Notes: generated from the letters alone by a model not told the origin. A DNA stretch of 64,000 bases from an uncultured Collinsella sp. (GCA_900545745.1 URAD01000001.1:62001-126000); one strand, 5' to 3'; counted from the stretch's first letter, positions 25,309-34,420 are shown. Program-made: numbers and translations.

Positions 25309-25338
25309 GAGCCCCGCCGGACAACCCCGGCGGGGCTC
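25309..25338 (-). terminator. Hairpin behind argG
   Basis: GAGCCCCGCCGG/CCGGCGGGGCTC, 12 bp, then CTTCTATC. The poor U-run suggests partial termination, or a processing or stability hairpin between argG and the downstream genes. Confidence 0.5.
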
Positions 25339-25491
25339 GGACTCAGCCGCAGTCGCGGCATCATATATGCGGGCGGAACGTAGGGGCCACCGATGTTAAG
25401 AAGTGTCAGCAAGCATAACGAAAGGTAGGGACCCCGTGCGCCCGTTATGTATCACGCGGATGGGCCGCGCGGATACCAAGGAAAGGAAGGC

Positions 25492-26718
25492 TTAAGCCTG
25501 GGCGGCGGCGGAGCTGGGGCCCTGGACCTTAGCCCACGTCTTGAGCGACAGCGTATCGATCTCGATAAAGCCGGCGCTGGCCTTCTCGTCAAACGTGGTG
25601 TCGCGGTCGTAGGTAGCCAGACCGTAGTCGTAGAGGCTGAAGGGGCTCTTGCGGCCGACGACATGGCAGTTGCCCTTAAAGAACTTCAGGCGGACGGTGC
25701 CGGTCACGAACTTCTGGGTGTCGGCCATAAAGGCGTCGAGCGCGTTCTTGAGCGGGCTGTACCACTGGCCGTTGTACACGGCGGCGGCCCAATCCTGCTC
25801 GAGCTTAATCTTAGTCTTGAGCAGGTCGCCCTCGACGCAAATGTCCTCGAGTGCCTTGTGGGCGGTGATGAGCGTCAGGGCTCCGGGAACCTCATAGCAC
25901 TCGCGGCTCTTGAGGCCCACCAGACGATCCTCGACCAGGTCGAGACGGCCAAAACCGTTGTCGCCCGAAATCTTGTTGAGGGCGATGACGATCTCGGAGA
26001 GCTTCATCTTCTTGCCGTCGACGGCGACGGGCTTGCCGGCCTCAAACTCAATCTCGGTATACGTCGGGGTGTCGGGCGTGTCCTCGGGATTCTTGGTCAT
26101 AACCCAGGCGTCGTCGAGCGGCTCGTTCCAGGGATCCTCCAGGTGGCCGCACTCAATGGCACGACCCCACAGGTTGTCGTCGATGGAATAAGGGTTGTCG
26201 TTGGCACCCTCGGGAACCGGCACGTTGTGGGCGTGGGCATAGGCGACCTCGTCGGGACGGCACTTCAGATCCCACTCGCGAACCGGGGCGATAACCTTAA
26301 GCTCGGGGTCGAGGGCCTTGACGGCAGCCTCAAAACGAACCTGGTCGTTACCCTTGCCGGTGCAGCCGTGAGCGACGTAGGTCGCGCCAAACTCGTGAGC
26401 GACCTCGACAAGCTTCTTGGCGAGCAGCGGGCGAGACAGGGCGGAGAGCAGCGGGTACTTGTTCTCGTACATGGAATTTGCGGCGATGGCCTTAGTCAGG
26501 AACTCATCGGAGAACTCGTCGCGCAGGTCGAGCACCTGGCAATCAAGAACGCCCAGGTCGAGCGCCTTCTGCTTCTTGGCATCCAGGCCGGTCTCCTCCT
26601 GGCCCACGTTGCCGCAGACGCAAACGACATCGAGATTCTTCTCGTCCTGGAGCCACTTGACACATACGGATGTATCAAGACCACCGGAATATGCGAGAAC
26701 GACTTTTTCCTTGCTCAT
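25492..26718 (-). CDS. argG: Argininosuccinate synthase
   Basis: A 408-residue enzyme joining citrulline and aspartate with ATP. The N-type ATP pyrophosphatase P-loop LAYSGGLDTSV is at residues 8-18, and CVCGNVGQEE and AHGCTGKGNDQVRFE are family motifs. ATG 26718 follows AAAGGAA. The long upstream leader holds an arginine-rich leader peptide and an attenuator-like structure (26769-26997), so expression is probably controlled by arginyl-tRNA supply. No upstream arg genes (argC, J, B, D, F) are in the window. Confidence 0.95.
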   Translation of the reverse strand: MSKEKVVLAYSGGLDTSVCVKWLQDEKNLDVVCVCGNVGQEETGLDAKKQKALDLGVLDCQVLDLRDEFSDEFLTKAIAANSMYENKYPLLSALSRPLLAKKLVEVAHEFGATYVAHGCTGKGNDQVRFEAAVKALDPELKVIAPVREWDLKCRPDEVAYAHAHNVPVPEGANDNPYSIDDNLWGRAIECGHLEDPWNEPLDDAWVMTKNPEDTPDTPTYTEIEFEAGKPVAVDGKKMKLSEIVIALNKISGDNGFGRLDLVEDRLVGLKSRECYEVPGALTLITAHKALEDICVEGDLLKTKIKLEQDWAAAVYNGQWYSPLKNALDAFMADTQKFVTGTVRLKFFKGNCHVVGRKSPFSLYDYGLATYDRDTTFDEKASAGFIEIDTLSLKTWAKVQGPSSAAAQA

Positions 26719-26768
26719 GGCTGTTTCCTTTCGCCCTTGGTAGCTAGTTAGAACATCGGTCAGTTGCA

Positions 26769-26936
26769 AGTCATTTCGAGGTCAAAAACCGTGCGATATC
26801 AGGTTAAATAGCAAAAAGCAGCACAACATGCCCTAGAAACATGCGTCTATGTCGTGCTAAAACCCGACGACCTCAAAATGACTCTGTTGAGGCAATTCGC
26901 CCCATGCGGACAGAGACGATTGTTATCGTCGTCGGG
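26769..26936 (-). promoter_or_regulatory. Arginine attenuator in the argG leader
   Basis: Read on the minus strand: region 1 CCCGACGAC (26936-26928) is the last three Arg codons of the leader peptide. Region 2 GTCGTCGGG (26871-26863) pairs with it perfectly. Region 3 ACGAC (26855-26851) can instead pair with GTCGT of region 2. Region 3 is also the 5' arm of the hairpin AGCACGACAT/ATGTTGTGCT (26858-26849 with 26829-26820), which is followed by a U5 run (26817-26813). An outer stem, 26883-26869 with 26783-26769, encloses the terminator. Both stem differences are G.U only in this strand. The logic is that of trp attenuation. Confidence 0.75.
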
Positions 26937-26997
26937 AAATTGCGCGCTGGCGTCGGATGGCATTGTCTGCAGTGGTGATGATCTTTACGAACTGCAT
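26923..26997 (-). CDS. Arginine-rich leader peptide of argG, 24 residues
   Basis: The ATG at 26997 follows AAGGAGAGG, and the frame stops at TAA 26923-26925. The last ten residues are RRQRAISRRR, with codons CGA CGC CAG CGC ... CGA CGA CGA just before the stop. Six arginines in ten residues, with CGA in four of the six codons (neighbouring genes favour CGC), is the hallmark of a ribosome-stalling leader peptide. It ends 204 nt before the argG ATG and directly precedes the pairing regions of the attenuator. It is the only supportable ORF in the 26719-27271 gap. Confidence 0.75.
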   Translation of the reverse strand: MQFVKIITTADNAIRRQRAISRRR

Positions 26998-27271
26998 CTG
27001 CCTCTCCTTTCACCTATCGCCGGGCGCAATTCAAATATCGTAAACGGTACCTTTTCCTCGGTAAGCGGCTCTTTTGCCGTCTCCGTTTTCGATGGTCGCT
27101 ATATTACGCTAAAGTGCCCGCAGCACAAGCGACAAATTCAAATTTCTGAAAAGTTTTTTCATTACTTTGTGAAGCGTGGTGCAAATACGCTCCGTTCCTG
27201 CGACAATACGCTCGGTTACTGGTTGATGGTTATAACGTCTGAAACAATTTCGAAACGAAAGGCGCGCTTTT

Positions 27272-28099
27272 ATGCAAACTTACGAATCGGACACCAATAT
27301 CGGCAGCATTAAGATTCTCGCCGTTGATATGGACAAGACGCTGCTCACCGACGAGCGAGTGTTGCCGCAGGGTCTTGATGAGCGCCTAGACAAGCTCGCC
27401 GAGACTGGCATCGTATTCTGCCCCGCCAGCGGACGCCCCGCCCCAAAACTCGAAGAAATGTTCGAGGGCATTAAGGACCGCCTTGCTTTTTGCCCCGACA
27501 ATGGAGCTTGCGTGATCTACCGCGGCAACTTTATCTATAAGAGCAACATCGATGTGGCGCTGTATCAGCAGGTGCTCGCTCGTGTCTCGGAGGACCCGCG
27601 CGCCGTTCCCGTCCTGTGCTGCTACGACGAGTTCTATGTGCTCGCCCGCGACCATCAGTACCACGACGAAATCAGCGTGTACTACAACACGATCAACTAT
27701 GTCGACACCTTTGAGGGCCTTGATATCGAGTCCAATAAGATCTCGGTCTTTTTCCCTGCCTACGATGCCGAGCCCGCATTCCGCGAGACCTACAACCCCG
27801 AGTTCTCGGACAAGCTCTACGTCACCAATGCGGGCCGCGAGTGGATCGACTTTATGAACCTGGGTGTCGACAAGGGCGCCGGCGTCGCGCATCTGTGCGA
27901 GCAGCTCGGCATTGATATCGCCGATGCCGCCGCCGTGGGCGATACGTACAACGACATCCCCATGCTGGAGCGCGTCGGACACAGCTTTATCGTGGACAAT
28001 GCCGAGGAGCATATGAATGCGCATGCTAAGTGGCGTATTCCGAGCAACAACGACGGGGGCGTACTGACGCTCATCGACGCCATCTTGGCGGCTCGGTAA
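27272..28099 (+). CDS. Cof-type HAD phosphatase
   Basis: A 275-residue HAD hydrolase of the Cof/YidA (C2B cap) type. Motif I VDMDKTLLTDE is near residue 18, motif II is CPASGRPAPK, the lysine motif DKGAGVAHLCEQLGI comes late and motif IV is AVGDTYNDIPML. Such enzymes dephosphorylate sugar phosphates, cofactors or FMN-like compounds; the substrate is not predictable. ATG 27272 lies behind AAAGG at long (about 10 nt) spacing. Confidence 0.87.
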   Translation: MQTYESDTNIGSIKILAVDMDKTLLTDERVLPQGLDERLDKLAETGIVFCPASGRPAPKLEEMFEGIKDRLAFCPDNGACVIYRGNFIYKSNIDVALYQQVLARVSEDPRAVPVLCCYDEFYVLARDHQYHDEISVYYNTINYVDTFEGLDIESNKISVFFPAYDAEPAFRETYNPEFSDKLYVTNAGREWIDFMNLGVDKGAGVAHLCEQLGIDIADAAAVGDTYNDIPMLERVGHSFIVDNAEEHMNAHAKWRIPSNNDGGVLTLIDAILAAR

Positions 28100-28110
28100 T
28101 CTATCTCGTC

Positions 28111-28236
28111 GCCATGCCCGGGTCCGGCCGTTTTATTTTTGCTCGGTCAGGTCCTGGGCTCGCTCGAAGGCCACATTAAGTGGCCTTCGGCTCGTGCGGA
28201 ATCTACAAAAATCAAACGGCCGGGCCCGAGCATGGC
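28111..28236. repeat. Long compound palindrome between convergent genes
   Basis: Arms of 31 nt (28111-28141 with 28206-28236, three differences) enclose a second perfect hairpin, CGAAGGCCAC/GTGGCCTTCG (28165-28174 with 28180-28189), so a cruciform-like or three-way RNA fold is possible. The left arm ends in TTTTATTTTTG, giving U-runs inside rather than after the stem. Located 12 nt after the Cof-type gene and 137 nt after polA. The rest of 28237-28372 contains nothing I can name. Confidence 0.7.
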
Positions 28237-28372
28237 TACGTTGACTTGCTTGCCGCATGGATGGCGTCTTGGCGCCTAGATACTTTGGCTGATTTTTATT
28301 GAACGAAGGACGCTCCTTGTTGATGAGGGGCGTCCTTCTGGTTTTGATTACTTTGGAATTGTGGTCGTGCCC

Positions 28373-31123
28373 TTACTTGGCGTCTGCCCAGGTCACTCCA
28401 GTCGAAGCTTCGGCGATTAGGGGGACGTGGAGGTCTACTACGTGTTCCATGACGTCTTGGACCATGGTGGTTAGGCGCTCGACTTCGTCGATGGGGCACT
28501 CAAAGTCCAGCTCGTCGTGCACTTGCAGGATCATGTGGGCGGCAAAGCCTTCTTCTTCCAGGCGACGGCTTACGCGGGCCATGGCGATCTTGATGATGTC
28601 GGCCGCGGTGCCCTGCATGGGGTGGTTCATGGCCGTGCGCTCGCCGAAGCCGCGGAGTTGCGGATTTTTGGCCTTGAGCTCCGGAATATGACGACGGCGG
28701 CCGTACATGGTCTCGGCGTAGCCCGTCTGCTTGGCGCGCGCCACCACGTTGTCGAGGAACGTACGCACGCCCGGGTAGGCCTCGTAGTAGCGGTCGATCA
28801 TGTCGCGCGCCTCGGCCATCGAGATATGCAGCGACTGCGACAGACCGTAGGCCTGCTGACCGTACACGATGCCAAAGTTCACGGCCTTGGCGCGACTGCG
28901 CAGGTCGGGCGTTACCTCGGACACCGGCACACCGAACACGCGCGCCGCCGTCTCGGCATGGAAGTCCTCGCCCTCGTTAAAGGCGCGCACCAAGTGCTCG
29001 TCACCTGAGAGATGCGCCAGCAGACGCAGCTCGATCTGCGAGTAGTCCACCGCCAAAAAGACGCTTCCCTCGCCTGCCGAAAACGCCGTCTTGACGGTAC
29101 GGCCCAGCTCAGAGCGCGTCGGGATGTTCTGCAGGTTCGGGTCGCTCGAGGACAGACGCCCCGTTGCCGTGATGGTCTGGTTGTACGTAGTGTGTACGCG
29201 GCCGTCGCCTCGGCGTAGCGGGCCCAGCGTGTCCAGATAGGTGGACTTGATCTTAGACTTCTCACGCCAGTCCAAGATCAGACGCACGATTTCGTGGTCA
29301 CGCGCAAGGTCGCTCAGCACCTTGGCGTTGGTCGAATAATAGCCGCGCTTAGTCTTCTTGAGCCCCTTGGTCGGAAGCCCCATCACATCAAAGAGCACAT
29401 GCGACAGCTGCATAGGACTGCCAATATTAAAGGTCTCGTCACCCGCCAGGTCGCGAATACTGCGCTCAACCTCGGTAATCTGAGTCGCCAGACCCTCGGA
29501 CAGACTGTGCAGACGGTCGGGGTCCACGAGCATGCCCGCGCGCTCCATCTTGGCAAGTACCGGAACGAGCGGCATCTCGATGCCATCGAACACGTTGGCG
29601 GCATTCTCACGGGCCATGCACTCGCGCAACGGTGCCACGAGCGCCAGCGTCAGAGCCGCAGTACGGGCGGCAGGCGCCGGAGCGTCCTCACCGGCACCCT
29701 CTGCGCCGCGCGCCGCAGGCAGCGCCATCTGCAGATACGTATCGGCAAGATATGCCTCATCGAACTCGGAGCGATCGGAATCCAGCAGATAGGCAGCGAC
29801 CACGGTATCGAAGATACGCGTGGAATCGGTAGCGAGCGGATCCATGAGCTCGGGCTCAGAAGAATCGACGGGCGAAAGCTCGTGCAACAGCGCCTTCATA
29901 TCCGGGCTCGCCACGCGACCCTCCATAAACAGACGCGCGAGCACGCCGGCAATCACGCCGTGAACGAAGTTGAAGCCCTCAACCTCAGCCGCCGCACAGC
30001 TGTCGCCCTCCTCGAGCGCGAACAGGCCCTTGGACGTCGCCAACCACAGCGTGCGCGTCAGTCCAAAGAGCGCGCCCTCTTCCTTGTCGTCGTCCACCAC
30101 GGCGGCGACCCACTCGCCGGCATCAATCGCGCGGGAGACCTCAGCCGCAACGGCACCAAGCGCGTCGGCATCGCCGGCGGCTGCGCGAACCATAGCAGGT
30201 ATCTCAACCACACTGGAGGCAGCAGCAGCCCCGCCCTCGCCGCCGACCAGCGCCAAGAAACGGTTCTGCATGGCGGTGATACCAAGTGTGCCCAGCGCCG
30301 CGGACACTTCGTCGGCAGAAAACGCCGGGAAGGACGTTTCGTCAAAGTCGAGCTCGACGGGCGCATCGGTGCGAATGGTTGCGACCTTGCGGCTCAGCAG
30401 CGCATCGTCGATGTGCGCACGCAGGTTCTCGCCCATCTTGCCCTTGACCTCGTCGGCATGCGCGATGACCTCGTCCAAGCTGCCGTACTGTGCGATGAGC
30501 GCGCTCGCCTTTTTGGGGCCGATGCCCGGTACGCCGGGAATGTTGTCCGACGTATCGCCCTTTAGACCGTAAAAATCGGGCACGAGCGCCGGCGTAATGC
30601 CGTGATACAGGTCGTCCACGCTCTCGGGCGTCATGATCGCCACGTCGGACAGGCCCTTGCGGGTCGAGACCACGTTGACGTGCTCGGTCACGAGTTGATA
30701 CATGTCGCGGTCGCCGGTCACCAGCAGCATGTCGCAGCCGGCCTCTTCACCCAGGCGCGCCATGGTTCCCAGGATATCGTCGCCTTCCCAGCCCTCGGAC
30801 TGCAGAATCGGCACGTTGAGCGCGGTGAGCAGCTCCTTGATCATCGGAAACTGCGCATGCAGATCGGGGTCCATGGGCGGGCGTTGCGCCTTATACTGCG
30901 GCAGCATCTCCATGCGCACGCGCGGTTTGCCCTTGTCAAACGCCACGACCACACCGTCGGGGTTAAAGGCATCGATCATCTTGAGAAACATGTTCAGAAA
31001 GCCGAAGATCGCGTTGGTGGGGCGGCCGTCCGGCGCATTCATGGTGGGCGGCACGGCGTGGAAGGCGCGGTGCATGAGCGAGTTGCCGTCGATAACGGCA
31101 AAGGTGCGGCGCTTGTCAGACAT
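28373..31123 (-). CDS. polA: DNA polymerase I
   Basis: A 916-residue repair/Okazaki polymerase. The N-terminal 5'-nuclease domain (about 1-300) starts with VIDGNSLMHRAFHA and contains VTGDRDMYQLV and GLKGDTSDNIPGVPGIG. The middle is a 3'-5' exonuclease-like fold whose catalytic DxE motif is not visible (VAAVVDDDKEE at the expected place), so proofreading is probably lost. The polymerase domain has AVDYSQIELRLLAHLS, AKAVNFGIVYG and LQVHDELDFE. ATG 31123 has GAGG upstream. Divergent from the M18 peptidase gene. Confidence 0.96.
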   Translation of the reverse strand: MSDKRRTFAVIDGNSLMHRAFHAVPPTMNAPDGRPTNAIFGFLNMFLKMIDAFNPDGVVVAFDKGKPRVRMEMLPQYKAQRPPMDPDLHAQFPMIKELLTALNVPILQSEGWEGDDILGTMARLGEEAGCDMLLVTGDRDMYQLVTEHVNVVSTRKGLSDVAIMTPESVDDLYHGITPALVPDFYGLKGDTSDNIPGVPGIGPKKASALIAQYGSLDEVIAHADEVKGKMGENLRAHIDDALLSRKVATIRTDAPVELDFDETSFPAFSADEVSAALGTLGITAMQNRFLALVGGEGGAAAASSVVEIPAMVRAAAGDADALGAVAAEVSRAIDAGEWVAAVVDDDKEEGALFGLTRTLWLATSKGLFALEEGDSCAAAEVEGFNFVHGVIAGVLARLFMEGRVASPDMKALLHELSPVDSSEPELMDPLATDSTRIFDTVVAAYLLDSDRSEFDEAYLADTYLQMALPAARGAEGAGEDAPAPAARTAALTLALVAPLRECMARENAANVFDGIEMPLVPVLAKMERAGMLVDPDRLHSLSEGLATQITEVERSIRDLAGDETFNIGSPMQLSHVLFDVMGLPTKGLKKTKRGYYSTNAKVLSDLARDHEIVRLILDWREKSKIKSTYLDTLGPLRRGDGRVHTTYNQTITATGRLSSSDPNLQNIPTRSELGRTVKTAFSAGEGSVFLAVDYSQIELRLLAHLSGDEHLVRAFNEGEDFHAETAARVFGVPVSEVTPDLRSRAKAVNFGIVYGQQAYGLSQSLHISMAEARDMIDRYYEAYPGVRTFLDNVVARAKQTGYAETMYGRRRHIPELKAKNPQLRGFGERTAMNHPMQGTAADIIKIAMARVSRRLEEEGFAAHMILQVHDELDFECPIDEVERLTTMVQDVMEHVVDLHVPLIAEASTGVTWADAK

Positions 31124-31289
31124 ATTGAATACCTCGCTTTGGGCTGGGCACGGTTTGCTCACACCAGTTTACACGCTCCCCGCCCCGCGGCCACCGCACA
31201 TCAGGCTTCCCTGCCGCCGCGGGCCCGCGCGTGATACGATGGCTCACGGTACATCAACCAGCACGATCGATCCGAAAGGAGCCTGCGTC

Positions 31290-32687
31290 ATGGAGCGTCC
31301 CTGCGCATGGAAAAAGTACACGCCACAGCAGATCGAGGAGCTCGAGGAGCTTTGCCGCGGCTATAAGCAGTTTTTGAGCGAGAACAAGACCGAGCGCCTG
31401 TGCGTCAAGACCGGTATCAAGATGGCCGAGGAGGCTGGCTACGTCAATCTGGAGACCGTGATCGCCGAGGGCCGCGCGCTCAAGGCCGGCGACAAGGTCT
31501 ACGCCGCAAACCACGGCAAGGACCTCATGCTCGTCAACCTGGGCACCGCCCCGCTCGAGCAGGGCTTTAACATCCTGGGTGCTCACGTGGACTCGCCGCG
31601 CCTGGACCTTAAGCAGAATCCCGCCTTCGAGGCCGGCGACATGGCCTACCTCGACACGCACTACTACGGCGGCGTCAAGAGCTACCACTGGGTGGCCTCC
31701 CCGCTTGCACTCGTGGGCGTCATCTGCAAAAAGGACGGCACCACCGTCGACATCAACATCGGCGACAAGGCAGACGATCCGGTCTTTACCATCTCCGACC
31801 TGCTGATCCACCTCTCGAGCGAGCAGATGTCCAAGCCCGCCAAGGACGCCGTCGACGCCGAGATCCTCGACGTGATCGTGGGCGGCCGTCCCGTCAAGTT
31901 TGACGAGGACGACAAGGACGCTCCCAAGGAGCCCGTCAAGCAGATGTTCCTGGACATCCTCAAGGAGCAGTACGGCGTCGAGGAGGAGGACTTCCTCTCC
32001 GCCGAGATCGAGGTCGTGCCCGCCGGTCCCGCCCGCGACATGGGCCTCGACCGCTCCATGATTTTGGGCTATGGCCACGACGATCGTGTCTGCGCCTATC
32101 CGTCCATGCTCGCCCAGATCGACGTCGCCAACGTGGAGCGCACGAGCATCACGCTCATCGTCGATAAGGAGGAGATCGGCTCCGTGGGTGCCACCGGTAT
32201 GACGAGCCGCTTCTTCGAGAACACCGTCGCCGAGATCATGACGCTCGCCGGCGAGGATAGCCCGCTGGCCCTGCGCCGCGCGCTCGCCCGCAGCCGCATG
32301 CTCTCCTCCGACGTGTCCGCCGGTTTCGACCCGGGCTATGCCGGCAAGTTCGAGACGAAGAACGCCGCCTTTATGGGTCGTGGCCTGTGCTTTAACAAGT
32401 ACACGGGCAGCCGCGGCAAGGGCGGTTCCAACGACGCCGATGCCGAGTACGTGGCCCTCGTCCGCGACATCATGGACGAGGCCGGCGTGGACTTCCAGAC
32501 CTGTGAGCTCGGTCGCGTCAACGCGGGCGGTGGCGGCACCATTGCCTACATCATGGCCAAGTATGGCATGAACGTCATCGACTCCGGCGTTGCCGTCCTG
32601 TCCATGCACGCCCTGTGGGAGGTCGCCAACAAGGCCGATATCTACGAGGCCTACCGCGGCTACAAAGCCTTCCTCGAGCGCGCCTAA
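31290..32687 (+). CDS. M18-family aminopeptidase
   Basis: A 465-residue dinuclear-zinc aminopeptidase with preference for acidic N-terminal residues in the family. Metal and catalytic segments are GAHVDSPRLDLK, VDKEEIGSVGATGM, NAGGGGTIAYIMAK and a C-terminal SMHALWEVANKAD. It is cytoplasmic, without a signal peptide. ATG 31290 follows AAAGGAG. It is followed by a hairpin with a U6 run. Confidence 0.9.
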   Translation: MERPCAWKKYTPQQIEELEELCRGYKQFLSENKTERLCVKTGIKMAEEAGYVNLETVIAEGRALKAGDKVYAANHGKDLMLVNLGTAPLEQGFNILGAHVDSPRLDLKQNPAFEAGDMAYLDTHYYGGVKSYHWVASPLALVGVICKKDGTTVDINIGDKADDPVFTISDLLIHLSSEQMSKPAKDAVDAEILDVIVGGRPVKFDEDDKDAPKEPVKQMFLDILKEQYGVEEEDFLSAEIEVVPAGPARDMGLDRSMILGYGHDDRVCAYPSMLAQIDVANVERTSITLIVDKEEIGSVGATGMTSRFFENTVAEIMTLAGEDSPLALRRALARSRMLSSDVSAGFDPGYAGKFETKNAAFMGRGLCFNKYTGSRGKGGSNDADAEYVALVRDIMDEAGVDFQTCELGRVNAGGGGTIAYIMAKYGMNVIDSGVAVLSMHALWEVANKADIYEAYRGYKAFLERA

Positions 32688-32702
32688 CCAAACCCTTGTA
32701 AC

Positions 32703-32772
32703 TTGCGGTGAAATACGGATTCATCAGGCCTTCCAACGGGGAAAGCGGTCTGTATTTCACCGCAACTTTTTT
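32703..32772 (+). repeat. TTGCGGTGAAATA hairpin repeat, copy 2 of 3, acting as terminator
   Basis: The outer stem TTGCGGTGAAATAC/GTATTTCACCGCAA is followed by CTTTTTT on the plus strand, 15 nt after the aminopeptidase stop. The inner stem contains a G.U pair in plus-strand RNA. Confidence 0.8.
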
Positions 32773-32789
32773 AGCGGGAGGAGGATTCC

Positions 32790-33599
32790 GTGCTACAGGT
32801 CGTCATTTCGCCCGCCAAACAGATGCGGACAGCTCAAGATGCCTTTGACGTTTTGGGCATACCGCCTTTTGCACATCAGACGGCCCGGCTCCATCAGGCA
32901 CTGCTGGGCATCGAACGCGAGGATGGCGCAGCAGGTCTTCAGGCCCTTTGGAACGTGAGCGACAGGCTGCTTACAACGTGCCTGGATACGCTTCACGAAT
33001 TTATGCCCGCCCTGAGCGATGCCGACCTCGCCGATCCCGATATCGCGCGCCGAATCTCCCCCGCCGTCATGTCCTACCACGGCATCCAATACCAAAGCAT
33101 GGCGCCCGAGGTCATGGATGCTGCACAGCTCGACTGGCTGCAAAACCATCTCTGGATCCTCTCCGGATTGTACGGATGTGTGCGGCCTTTCCATGGCGTT
33201 GAGCCCTATCGGCTCGAAATGGGAGCCAAGCTCGCCGTCAACAACGCCCGTGACCTCTATGCGTTTTGGGGCGACAAACTTGCATGCGCCATTGCGCCGA
33301 CCGGCTCCAACACCACGGTCGTCAACCTTGCCAGCGCGGAGTACGCCAAGGCCGTTCTACCCCATCTCGCAGGCGACGCCACAACCGTCACTTGTCTCTT
33401 TGGCGAAGGTGTCCGCAACGGCAAGCCCATCCAGCGCTCGACCGCCAGCAAAAAGGCGCGCGGCTCCATGGTGCGCTGGATGGCAGAAAACAAGCTCGAG
33501 GACGCCGCCGGTCTTACCGAGTTCAACATCGGCTATCGCCACGCCCCCGAGATCTCATACCCAGGCACCCTCGTGTTCATCAACGAACAGATGCTCTAG
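32790..33599 (+). CDS. yaaA: Peroxide stress protein YaaA
   Basis: A 269-residue UPF0246/DUF328 protein. VVISPAKQMRT at the start, GLYGCVRPFHGVEPYRLEMGAKL in the middle and the C-terminal ARGSMVRWMAE with EFNIGYRH match the family. E. coli YaaA lowers free iron under peroxide stress and binds DNA. GTG 32790 follows GGGAGGAGG. It is flanked on both sides by copies of the same hairpin repeat. Confidence 0.93.
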   Translation: MLQVVISPAKQMRTAQDAFDVLGIPPFAHQTARLHQALLGIEREDGAAGLQALWNVSDRLLTTCLDTLHEFMPALSDADLADPDIARRISPAVMSYHGIQYQSMAPEVMDAAQLDWLQNHLWILSGLYGCVRPFHGVEPYRLEMGAKLAVNNARDLYAFWGDKLACAIAPTGSNTTVVNLASAEYAKAVLPHLAGDATTVTCLFGEGVRNGKPIQRSTASKKARGSMVRWMAENKLEDAAGLTEFNIGYRHAPEISYPGTLVFINEQML

Positions 33600-33640
33600 A
33601 CCCGCCACCCAAAACTGACCCGCTCAGCCTTCTCTATATA

Positions 33641-33709
33641 ACTTGCGGTGGAATAGTTCCTATTTGAGCCTTTTATCGCACAAACGGGAACTATTCCTCC
33701 GCAACTTTT
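33641..33709 (+). repeat. TTGCGGTGAAATA hairpin repeat, copy 3 of 3, acting as terminator
   Basis: A divergent copy: CTTGCGGTGGAATAGTTCC pairs with GGAACTATTCCTCCGCAA with one T/T mismatch, then CTTTTAT. It lies 41 nt after yaaA. Confidence 0.75.
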
Positions 33710-33735
33710 ATGATTTGGCCGGCTAGGTGCGACAC

Positions 33736-34257
33736 CTATTCTGCTAGGCCGTCGGCCTTTGCAATCCCGTTTGCCGAGCCGTCCTGATAGGTAATCTTGA
33801 CATGCTCCACCTCAGACACCGCAACACCCGCCGGGGGCTCCAGGCGCCATTCCGTCAGCGCGATATCCATCGTCGTGGGCACATCTCCTTGATCTTTGAG
33901 CTTCACCGTGAGCGTTTTGAACGTCGCGTCAAACGTCACGCGTTCGATTTCTTCACCTGGAATGGACCCACCACTCAGCTGCAACTGCACAAACTCATCG
34001 CGCGGGTACCAATAATCGCCCGGAACGGCGAGCGTATTGGCATTACCGCCAGTGCTCCTCACCGTCATGATCGGCAGGCTATCATCAGCCTCGAACTCCC
34101 AGGCAGCGCCGCCGCGACCGCCAAACGTCCAAATACAAAAGGCAATCACCAGCACGGCAAGCACCGCAAAACCAATCGCGACAAGGCCATGGTGCGCGCG
34201 GCTCTCCTCGGCCGATACATCCCATTGCGTCTCTCGATATAGATGCTTGTCTTCCAT
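33736..34257 (-). CDS. Membrane-anchored hypothetical protein
   Basis: A 173-residue protein with about 25 polar cytoplasmic residues, one hydrophobic segment (GLVAIGFAVLAVLVIAFCIW) and an extracytoplasmic domain of about 120 residues predicted to be mainly beta. ATG 34257 follows GGGGAGG at 5 nt. I recognise no family. It sits next to the thiC riboswitch, divergent from it, with no other link to thiamine. Confidence 0.7.
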   Translation of the reverse strand: MEDKHLYRETQWDVSAEESRAHHGLVAIGFAVLAVLVIAFCIWTFGGRGGAAWEFEADDSLPIMTVRSTGGNANTLAVPGDYWYPRDEFVQLQLSGGSIPGEEIERVTFDATFKTLTVKLKDQGDVPTTMDIALTEWRLEPPAGVAVSEVEHVKITYQDGSANGIAKADGLAE

Positions 34258-34330
34258 GTACACCTCCCCACAGGCACGCTCGTTAGGTCAATCGTACCCA
34301 TTCGAGCTATACTTGAGCCCACCACATAAA

Positions 34331-34420
34331 CGGGGAGCTTGCAGGACAAGACGGCAGGCTGAGACTGGGCGCGCCCGCCCTGACCCGCAAACCTGATATG
34401 GGTAATGCCAACGAAGGGAG
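34331..34420 (+). promoter_or_regulatory. TPP riboswitch controlling thiC
   Basis: Classic THI-box: GGGGAGCTTGCA, then GCAGGCTGAGACTGGG, then the pyrimidine-sensor half GACCCGCAAACCTGATATGGGTAATGCC split around the P4/P5 stems, closing with AACGAAGGGAG. The 3' end overlaps the SD of thiC, so thiamine pyrophosphate binding would block translation. Confidence 0.95.

Noticed and set aside
26720..26920. T-box leader for argG
   Set aside because: No T-box antiterminator sequence (AGGGTGG...ACCGCG) or specifier stem was seen; the leader-peptide model explains the sequence better.
26854..27312. A 152-codon plus-strand frame upstream of the Cof-type HAD gene
   Set aside because: No SD, composition unlike coding DNA here, overlaps the start of the HAD gene, and the opposite strand carries the argG leader.
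28111..28236. CRISPR-like repeat
   Set aside because: A single inverted repeat, not a series of direct repeats with spacers; no cas gene in the window.
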